A stretch of DNA of 64,000 nt from Durusdinium trenchii (taxonomy: Eukaryota; Sar; Dinophyceae; Suessiales; Symbiodiniaceae). The stretch lies in NCBI GenBank assembly GCA_963970005.1, contig CAXAMN010003547.1:180816-244815 (forward strand), in the 5' to 3' direction. The position numbers and the translations under genes were made by a program. Positions 23,701 to 34,600 of this stretch are shown piece after piece (position 1 is the stretch's first letter; each line of letters starts with the position of its first letter). The notes beneath the pieces are model-generated. The model was not told the origin of the DNA, did no database searches, and worked only from the letters and a program-made list of their open reading frames with translations.

Positions 23701-26700
23701 ACCCACCGATCCACGGCGACCGACGGAGCCTCTCCGGGCGGATATTCGGCTCGGGCACCACCTGCGGCAGGTATTCAGCCCGAGCAGGTCTGCGTCGGAC
23801 ACAGGAATGTATACCGCTTAGTGGACCGGACCTTGGTCTGTTGGAACCTCTGTTGGAACAGCGGGTTGAACACTTTCAAGAAAGTTCCAAAGACCCGTCT
23901 GAATGTGTTTTTTGCATGGAAAAAGGCCAGGAGAGGCAAGTCTTTGGAACTTTTTCACCAACACAAATCTTGCTGTGCAACGGATGAAGAAAAGTTCCAA
24001 AGACCCGTCTGAAAGTGTTTTTGCATGGAAAAAACCAGGGGAGGCCAGTCTTTGGAACTATTTCACCAACACCTTTGCGTGTTGCAAAAGACATTTAGAC
24101 TGGTCTTTGGAACCAACTATTTCGTCCAATTTTCAACACTCACGCAAAAAGGACGGCAATCCGCCTGTATGTTCTCCAAATGTTCCGAATCATCTGGACG
24201 TCGCTCAGGAAGTCCGTGTGGGCCCGGCCGACACACACCATGAAGCCAATGGTATTCTCCATCTCGCTTTCAGAAGCAGTGCTTTGCTTCAGCATTGCTT
24301 TTTTTGATCTTCTGGGATGGTTAAAACACGGGGAGGCAGGGAAGGTGACGAATGCTGCTCCAGTGGCTCGAAACACTCAGCTGGCCGCCTCCATCCCGGT
24401 GACAGCTGGCCGCCGTGGCTCGAAACACTCAGCTGGCCGCCGTGGCTCGAAACACTCAACTAACTAGCTGCGTGTCCCAATGTTGGTTTGCTGAGCAGTA
24501 CGTTGGTTTGGCTTGGCTGAGCAGTACGTTGGCTGAGCAATACGTTGGTTTGCTGAGCAGTATGTTGGTTTGGCTGAGCAGTACGTTGGTTTGGCTGAGC
24601 AGTACGTTGGTTTGGCTGAGCAGCACGTTGGTCCTGCGCCCTTGTTACCGCTGCACTATTAATGTGTTCAAGTATTTGCGCGGCCTCAAACTCATTGAGC
24701 CTGCTCACTGCTTCCAAGGCCATGGAACATGACTGCACATTGGTCTCGCATTGTTCTTTCATCATCATCCTATTGGATCAACTGCAACTGAAAGACATTG
24801 AGATTCAGGGTTTTGTTTCGCAATTAGGAACTGTTGTTTCGCAATTAGGAGGTTTTGTTTCGCAATTAGGAGGTTTTGTTTCGCAATTAGAAGGTTTTGT
24901 TTCGCAATTAGAATCTCTTCTTCGCAATTAGAATCTCTTTTTCGTCATTAGGAGGTACCCTGCGATACCAGCTGCAAATTAGACCTAAACGCAATAGTTA
25001 GCGAGCGGGACTTTAGTCTTAGACCGCCCGGGTAGCTAGGACTAGGACAGGAGAAACAGAAGGAAAGGCACCAACACACAAGTGTGTTGAGTGCGATTTC
25101 CCTCTGTTACCCTAGATAGCGGGTGGGATAGCAACAGATGAGGTGCAAGGAGGTAGGGGGGAGGGTGGGTTAGGGTGGCCCGAAGGCACTGCCGTCACCG
25201 GTGCTCAAGCAAAGCCGCAACCAGCGCTCCCTTGACTGAAGGCACCTGAAACCTAAAGAAAGGCCTCAAGAAAACGAAAAGCAACAGCAGGAAAGAAAAA
25301 CCAAAAGAGAACCCACCCACGTTACTCTCGCTCTCCTCGCGTCACGTTTCGCCGTATACGGTGCTCCCTTGACGAAAGCTTACCTCATACCTAAAGGCCT
25401 CACGTTTCTCACTCCCTTCACGTCACGTTTGGCCGTGCTCGGGGTTCGTTTTTGTGTCGTTTCGTGGTTTGCACATGCGCAGGTAAGTCAGTGGGCCCTG
25501 CGGCACTCAATCCCAGTAAGCCCTGCGGCGTTCAATCAGCAGTCTCGTGCAGTTCCGTAAGCCAGTGAGGTTGCAAGTGAAGGTCACATGAAGGAAAGGA
25601 ACAGTCAGAAGGGTTCCCCCAACAAATTGGGTCTATGCACATGCAGAGCCCCTCGATGGGGATCACACCACAGCCCGCAGTGGGACTCTGTGGCGGCACA
25701 CACTTAGAGAGATGCTCGCAAGAGCTGAGTCAGTGAATGAAGTTCCCCTTTAGTGAATACGATACCAGCTGCAAATTAGACCTTGACTTTCAAACGGAAA
25801 GGTGGAGGAGTCCGCTTCTACTGTATTGTTTAACAAGGGTGAGACGGAGAAAGTTGAAAAAATGCAGGTATGTGAGTCAGGCGTCCCTGACCCATGTCAC
25901 AGGAAATCCATGGTGTCTTTCCCCCTGCCTTTAAAATGTTGTGCATGTCGATTGAAACAGGAAGCGAGACACACACACATAGAACAGTGACAGCTTCGTG
26001 TTCCCCAAAAATATCTCTGCTGCAGAGCCCTGACTTGGGCCCTTGGCGGTCCTCCCCTGTGGGGTTCGGCAACGAGGCATGGAAGCCGAGCCTTGGAGGG
26101 GCCGCTGTCAGTCCCTCAACTCGTTGGACCAGCTTTTTGGACGTTCGCTACCCTGAGGGGGGGGGGACCCACACAGTAGCTATAGATAGCTTTTGAAAGC
26201 TACCCATGATGAACAACGCGACCCCCAGAATCCTCTTCAAGTGCGTGAATTCTTTCATCTTTGAACAAGTGGTTGGTTCTCTAAAAACCAGAGGACACCG
26301 AAAGGGCTGGGGAGCCATGCACCTGGAAAGTTGTTGAGTTGTTGCACCACATCCAAATGCTGCATCACATACTGCATGACATGATCTTGGAACCCAGTCT
26401 GTCCCCTTTTTCAAGGAACGCCAATCCCCCAAAACGGCACCCCGTTGGATCTTGGCTGCCGAACTGTGGGAAGTAGTGGAAGACGATCGACTCCTCATGG
26501 ACGTTGAATCCATCGACCAATTCACGTTTGAGTTCGCGGCATCGACTCCTCGTTGAGTTATCTCGTTTAGATTACTCTAAGTCTAGTAGCAAATCAATGC
26601 AAAAAGTGTCAGGATGAGTCATTGACGTGCATGACCTCGTTGTGTTCTTGTGGTGATATCTATGATTAATTAATCAAGTCACATTGTAGACTATACTGAT

Positions 26701-28601
26701 GCGATAAATGAAGTAAAAAGCAAGCATTGTGTCTTTTGGTGCCAACCTCGCCGGAAACAGACGATGACCGAACCGGGACATGAGGCATGCATGACCAGGC
26801 CAGGGTTTCCTCCTAGATGGCTTAGCTGATGGCTTGTCCTAAACTCGTGACAGCACGCTGTTTGGGCCCCAACCCAAATGCAACTGAAGGCCCTGAAAGT
26901 AACTTGCAAGTCTTGGTCTTAAGAGTCTCAAGTCTCAATACTTACGACCATGACTCATGTGACTGTACAAGACTATATACTGCATTCCGAATGGCCAAAA
27001 AAGACAAGCACTTGGGCCGCACCCATCCGCCTGGACCATACCCACCCATTTTTCCGGCCCCCAACGCATCGCCAGGTGGCCGAACGGTTCTTCAGGCGCC
27101 GCCTCTCCAAGCCCGCCATCTTCGACAAATGCGGCTCCAGCTGCGCATACCTCACGTGCTTTCGACGCTTTCCGAAGGTCCGAAACGTCGCGGTCTTCGC
27201 CTTGGTCTGACTTCAAGGTTGTGGGGTCGTGAAGGGTGTTGTGGGGGAACGCGCGGGTGAGCTGATCGCGGCTGGCGGCTGGCGGCGCAAGTCATCCAGC
27301 TTGGGATCGATGCCGCTCTGCACGTGCACCAAGCTCGCATCTAAGTCACCTGGTCTCGCGACCAGCGGTCTCCTTCATTCAATGTCCAGTTGAAAGGTGT
27401 TCATCAGACGAAGACCAACCAGCAGTGCCGTACTTGGCTGGTTTTCTCCCCAAAGTCCAGCCCTCCAAGCACTCTACAACAGTACTTGCTGGACCTTTAT
27501 GGTGAGAACATGTGAGAACGACCCCGTGTTTTTCCCTCAGAATTCCATACCGGTCCATCTGAAACAGAGAGGCCCTTCGACCCCTTCAGCCGACCTTCCG
27601 AGGTTCATCCCCCAGAAATGCCAACCCTTTGTGCCTTCCGCGGGCGAAGGGCGCCGCTCCCAATCCACCACGCGCTGCAGCACACGCTCCGCTGCAGAGA
27701 TGTCACCCATCAGGCCCTTGCCTGGAAGAGAGCCAAGAGTTGCATGTTCAATCATCTTCATGTCATTGGGGTTGTGCCTTCCCAGCGAATCCCCCGCAGA
27801 AGTTGGTTCTTCGGACATCAAAACCAAGAAGACGTTGGCTGCAAGGTCACAAGACAGCACCTTTCACAGAATTCCCCATCTTCCAAACTCGCCACTCTGG
27901 ATGGTCCATGTCCAGAACCCTTGCTGACACCTCAACCGCCGCCCTTCGCCTGCTGTGAAGGCCGCCACGGGCTGATCACAAAGGCGACTCGCCTGTCTGG
28001 CTGGGCCACTTCTGCTCACTTGCAATATCTTGCAAGTTGTTGTGGTTGGCTGGTGGCCCGGTTGCCAAGCTAATTTGTATAAACGCAACCTCTTCGCCTT
28101 TGGATGGCGTCCCCCGGTTTGGTTTGGAAGGAAGTCGAGGGTGCCCCCTCTGTGATGCTGCGATGGCATCTCTCATAATCATTGCTTCCGTCTGTACCAT
28201 GGTACCATGACATGGCCTAGACAGAGAGGCCATGATACCATGAATATCTTTCTTCTTTCGTCCGCCTTCTGAAGAATCTCCAAGGCCGTCGACATGTGTC
28301 CGAGGCTGGTCACCAACGAGCGCCAATCCACCATGTTGTCAAAGTTGTAGCCTACAGTAACAGCCGCTTTCGAAGGAAGAATCCAGAGCCTCCCCTCCAG
28401 GGACCGTCCCCAAGAGCTTTGGGTGTTTTTGTCCTGCGAATCATCACACCGGGAGATGTTGTTTAATTCAGAGGCACCCAAAAAGCCTTCGCTCCGCCAA
28501 AAAGCTCCGCTCATCTCCACTAAAAAAGCGACCATATCTTCCGCGCCACAGCGGTCTTCCAAAAGAAACCTGCACCACACATACACACATATATCCCTCC
28601 T

Positions 28602-28639
<38 letters not shown>

Positions 28640-31600
28640 GCATTCCAAGTGGCATCGATGCCTCAGTGGGTGTCCCGCCCGGGCATCGCTACGAACCATC
28701 CATCCATTGTTTTAGGTATTAATACCAGAACGCCCGTACAACGGGTGGGACGTGCTGTGAGGTGCTCTCGGAGCGGTGGCTTGGGAGACTGGGAGAAGCT
28801 CCTGCACCGAGGGCCCAAATGCATCACGATTGGTACTCAGCCATCCACTTGATCACTTGGTTCATTTCAGGTCCACAAACCCACAAACCACCTCGGCCCT
28901 GGAAAACACCAGTTTCACAAGACGAAGAAGGTCGTAGCGGCTTAGCGCCAGCCCATACTGCTCAATTAGATCTGTCAGCGAGGCACATGCGCGACAAGAG
29001 TTTGGGCAACTCCTGCGTCATCCGCAACTCCCGGTGCAGCTGCCGCACCTCGACCGGTCGACCGAGTCTCAGTGGCGTGGGTCGATGCTTCGTCACCACA
29101 CGGTGAAGTAGGCGCGGCGGATTTGGAGTTCCGTTCCAACAGCTGGACGTGTTCCTCTTGAGTCCTTTCGGCTGGCACTACTTAGAAAGTGTTTAAAAGG
29201 TGACCTTTCGTCTTCTCAAGTCGCATCCCTTTCTTCAAAATTTAAGCAGCATAGAGCCCGAACAGCTTCAGCAGGATGTTTGCTGCGTCATTTCCTTGAG
29301 GATGAACAAGGGACAAGACTCCGCCGCGGCCAAGCAGTGGACTCCGGCCCCGACCCCCAAAAAAACAGGTCTAAATGGGCCGACTGACCACCACAGCACC
29401 CGGACGAAACCCACGGAGCGGCCGAGAGCGAGCTGCAGTGGCGGAACACGGCCCGCGGGAGGCCAAACAGGACGTATCCGAGGTCATGAAGCCGAAAACA
29501 AGAAGAAATGAGAAGAATAGAATAATAGAGAAACACTTTCGACAGCATCAGGCTATGCGAAAAACAAAGGTCATCAAAAGTCAACAGAACATACTTGCTA
29601 GGCTCCACCAGACTCCACCAGACTCCACCGGACTCACAGAGCGTCCAATCGTCGAGCACCAACAACGCGAAGGGCGACGGCATCGACACACAGAGACCGG
29701 CACAGCATGCCACAGCATGAAAGGACAAACACCGAGAATGCGCAGGCCGGAACCAGGAACCTTGGCATCGTTCGGCATGTCATAAAAATCAAACATGAAA
29801 TCCGCCAAGTAAAGTGGCTTCCTCCTCCAGATCCGTGATGTTCCATTGTCCTCCGCTTGATTGGTCTTTCCATAAAGACAGCTCGGCTGAGCTGGGCACC
29901 AGCTCGGCGCCGGAGCCCTGCAGAAGGGCCACGAGCTGCTGCACCCCCTCCTGCCGCTGCTCCAGCAACTCACGCCGCCGACCTCCGACGAATGGAGCGC
30001 GGCCGCCCGACGACCTCCGATGCGCCGCTTTGTTTGGAACGGTCTAATTGGTCTATGAAGGTGGCCATGGACTGATTCAGTGTGATGGGCCGGGTGTTCG
30101 GGGGGGAAAGGGTCCCAAGATCTCTTCAGGAGTGCGCAGATCGGTCCTGAAGTCCATGTCTAGGATCTGGAAGTTGAAGGATTTCCTTCTCAGTTTGCCG
30201 TGAAAGGCGAGCCGCTCAGCAGTGCCCAAGGACCTCTGGGCCGGGCGGCCAGATCTGGGTTTCACCTTGCGCCGCACTCACCGGACTTGCTGCCCAGCGA
30301 CTGGGCTGCCGGAGCCAGCGGCGCAGCTGCTTCTGGCCACCAGTGGAGGCCACCAGCGGCTCTAGCAGCGAATACACCGAGAGGCCCTGGCAGGTGGATG
30401 AGATCATTTTCGGGAAATACCAGTCTTCAAGAAACACCATAAATCGAAGACTCAGCAAGTGAAAACATGCCAGGGCCCCGTTTCGGGTGTGTCCAACAAT
30501 AGCTGCAAGAAGAGGTTATAGTTATGGGGTGTCCATGAACCACCCCAAACCGGGGGCCCTGGTGATCATGTTGATCATCTATTGCAGAACTCGTAGAATC
30601 GAATTCAGTCCCAATGACCCAATGACCCATGGTGGCTTGTGGGTGTCTCCGAACCCGTTTTGACTTCCTTCTTTTCCTCTGTGTTGAGTGCATAATAGTT
30701 CCAACTCTTTCTATTTTGGCTGAGTCTTCACTTGGCTTTTCTTCACGTTGCTTTGGACTCTGATCGTTGCGGCAAGAGTGGCAAGAAGTTGAACCGATAT
30801 ATCAATGAAAGGGCGTTCAACTGTTCAATCAAGGAATGACTAGACTTGGAATGACCAACTTCAACACGAAAAAACAAAACACCACACCTTTTTGGGCTCC
30901 TCAAGAACTCGTCTGGGCAGCCAATGGGGTTTGTAGAGGAGAGATCTGCCGGTTTGTCTATGTGGAACGTCGCTGAACTAGGTCGGGCCCTCCTAAATGA
31001 TCCCAAAAGCTGCCTCAGAAGCCTTGTTGGAGACCCTCATCAACAAGTTCTGCTGCTCCTGGTGCGAAACTGGAAAGACAGCTGTTGGCTGGACATCTGC
31101 AGTTTGACATGATGCAAGCGATGGGGGCGAGAGTTTTGGAGGAACCCCGTGTTTGAATCACTGTGACGACAGTGCCAGTAACACGTGTCCATGCTACAGT
31201 CACTCGTGAACTGCCCTTGCAGCAGTCAAAGCAGCGAAGGAAAGGTGCAACTCCCGGCACCAAGCTTTGCAAACACTTGCAAACTACCATATGAATCCAT
31301 ATGATGTTGTTCCAATCAATCGACGTCACTCCATGACATGCCCATATAGTTCAAGAAATAGAACTCAAATCAGCACTTGCTTACCTGAGTTGTCATGTCA
31401 CCGTGTCACCCACACAATCCCACACAATAAACTTGATGGGCCGACAATCAAGCTTGCAGTCCTGAAAGACCTGGAGAGCCATCATGGTTTGGGCATCGAT
31501 AAACACCGTGTCGTCTGGTGAGAAGAGCCGGATGTCCTCCAATGCAACGTTGTCTGGAGAATTGAGAGGTGCTTCGTGCACAGACTCCCTAATATGAGAG

Positions 31601-34600
31601 ATGATCCCATCCTGATCTACTAAAATCGGGAACATGATCAAACAGTTGTGTCAAGTCTTGAGATGCGAGCGGCGCTATGCTTTTGACATGCGGCATGCCA
31701 GGCTCGAGAAATATCCGCCGGCTCCGGCAGCTGGGGAGCGCGCCAGAGGAGACTGCATTGTGGGGCTTGGCAATGCGAGTAACATTGGTTTAAAGTGGTT
31801 ATTGATACCATAAGGGTGCGCGAGGGTGGAGAGAGGTGTGGCTGAGGAGGCCGTTGCAGTAGTACCAGACAGGTTGCATGCTGGCCATAGCCAGGAATAG
31901 AGACTAGCCAGAGACAAGGTAGACTTTAACCAGCGCGAGAAAGCAACGTTTGGCACTGAGCCGGTGGCTTTTGAGAACGTTTTTCGCATCGTTTTAGATT
32001 GGTTATATAAAGGCGTGGAAGGGGGACAGGGGCTGTTCCAACGGTTTGTAGGCTGGCCATAGCCAGGCCTGAGACAATCTAAAGCAGCGAGAGTAGAGGT
32101 AGACTTTGACCGGCGTTGGAAAGCAGCGTTTGGCCGGGGTTTGGCTTCGCAAGCATGCATACAGGCGTCCAACCCCATTCTTTGTTCCTCTGTCCTTGCG
32201 GAAACTCCGTAGTCTGTCCAGTCGATTGGTCCTGTTCAGTCTGCGGTGTGTTTGTTACCGGCGCAACGCTCGTATTTGTTGCATGTTGTTTGTGCGTGTG
32301 CTTGCTGACAGACAAGAGTCCTAAAGGCGCCAATGCCAAGCCAAGTCCATGAAGTTTGGTTTTTCCATCGCAAAGTCCAAATTTGAAAGGCATATTACAA
32401 CCATGTGGGGAAGCGCAACCTGACAACAACCGTTCACTAGTTGATATTGGGGTGATACGAATACTTGAAGATTGGAGCTCTACCTCCAAAGAATTGGGTC
32501 GATGGCCATGAGCTACGTCTGGATGCCGAGCTTGTGAGATTGGAAGCGACAAACATGTCAAGCGCTGCGTTGAGAGGCATGGTGAGTGGATGGGACAGAA
32601 ATCATGTTCAAAAAGGGCTCTGGATCAGTGAGGTGCAAATCAGGTAGGTGTCTAGCAGCTAGCATAATTTTGCATATGTTGCATCAATATCATGATTCCT
32701 ATATTATTAATATATTTAACAACCATAATTAGAAGCTAATGATTTAAAGTATTAATCAACGAAAGTATTTCAAGAAATTACAACAATGTTAAAACATGTT
32801 TTTGCATGTGTTTAGGATGTCAAATTGAACCATAATTTTGAGATCAACATCAATCGCATAAAGAAAGCTGTTTAAACAACGCTTTTGCACATGAAATGCC
32901 ATTAAATAGTCACAGTCACATAATATACTGTAGTGAGACTCTCAATGTTCAGTGTTGATGACCTTTGCTGCGAGTGTCTGGCAACAGTTCTTGGGGAAAC
33001 GGTCTTTCCCCTTTCACTGATTCTGATTTGGGTTGACTTGCTTTTGTCGTGGGGCGGGCGTTGCGGGGGCCGTTCCAGTGCTGGCCACGGCCGCCTCCGA
33101 GCGTGGTGACCACCGACACCGCACGTGTGGAGTGTCGGGCGCGCTGGGCACCGAGCGGGGGCTAATTTGGAGTGGCGTTGGTCTAACGGGTCTAACGCGG
33201 TTATCGACACGCAAGGGTGTGGCAAGGCTGGGGGGAGGTGTGGAAGGCCGACGGTTGCTATCAGCACAAGAAGCGACGGCTACGCAGCGTTTACGGCAAG
33301 GGCAGGACGTACGCTCTCAAGCCGATGCCTCGCTCTTACTTGGATGTATTCGTTGAAGATCAATGGAAAATCCCCATCACGATGCATAGAAGATCAAGCT
33401 TCCCCAATTCCATGTCGGGCATTCGATCGTCAACAACCATTCCATCACTTCCAAGGGGTCAGCAGCGGCGTCAGCCCGATTGGGAAGTATCAAGTGGTTC
33501 CGAAACAGGTTGCAGGCGTCGAACACTGAAGTGGGTCGCCTGCCCAAAACAGATCCAAACCCAAAAATCAGAAGAAAAAAGGTTTGCCTCGGAAACAGGG
33601 TTTCATCTATCTGAAGTGGACAGTTTGCTTTGCCCCTATTCCCTAAATGGATGTCGAACACAAAATCAACAGGAAGAGGATTATGAAAAGAATTGAAAAG
33701 ATATGAAAAGCATGTATCTCATGGGCAGCAACAAAACACAGGTCAAGGTATAAGGCCAAAACAACATGTGAACATGTCCTGTCCGTTAAGAAATGGTTTC
33801 TCACCAAGATTGCCCAAGTGCTCCCCATATCCCCCAAACAAAGCATGCCATCGTTGAGTGAGGCGTCGATCACGGCCTGCACGGAAGGCCCGTGATTCTG
33901 CAGCTCCCCCAGGAGCGCGCCGTTCCTCGGGGGACCGACCGGTGACCGGTGACCGGTGACCTGGCCTTTTGGGGTGACGATGAAGTGGTTTCATGTGCTA
34001 TCCAAGGTGTTTGAACAGGACGAGTAGTACTTCTTGATCAGTGGGTTCCATATGCTTCCATACTCAACATGGCTGGATGCTGGAATTATCCAAAAGACCA
34101 CGATATCTCGGAAGCAACTGAGGTTACACATGATCCACTGCACCCAGCGTCTGCTCCAAGAACCTCAGCAGGCCGCCCCCGGCGCGCAGCATCTGCTCAT
34201 TGTCGTTGAGCGCAGCAAAGAGGCTCCGCGGGTTGTGGTTGCCTCGACTCCAACGTCTCATCTGCGACACCAAATGGATGAGTACCCTACCACAGCTTGG
34301 CTGATGGTCCAAGACCAAACACAGATCATCTGCACGCAAATTGCACTGCAAAAACAACGCCTTGAATCCCCTTGACCAGAACCTTCCCTTCACCACCATA
34401 AATCCCGTTGTGTTTCAATGTCTTCCACCATTATATAACACCCTCCCCATGCACCTGCCCAACCTGGCCCCACCAAAAAAGCCACCAGTTCCCTTCTCCT
34501 CTCCTCTCCCCCCGGCGCCTCCCTGTGCCAGGCTCTGCCAGACTTCCCCCAGCCGCCGTCGAGCTCCCTCCGCGCCGAAGTCCGAGGCCTTCAACGTGGC

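Noticed and set aside
22549..25785. LTR retrotransposon bounded by direct repeats
   Set aside because: The repeats are only about 75-90 bp, no polymerase, integrase or gag-like frame lies between them, and an MSH5 exon is inside.
26395..26530. Minus-strand reading [18 protein letters not shown] as an MSH5 exon
   Set aside because: It resembles the segment before the TKELD motif, but its position is out of order; a better exon for that segment is at 22212-22146.
28420..28600. Minus-strand reading [20 protein letters not shown] as an MSH5 exon
   Set aside because: It looks coding, but the MSH5 exons at 28985 and 28351 join directly with a gap-free alignment, leaving no place for it.
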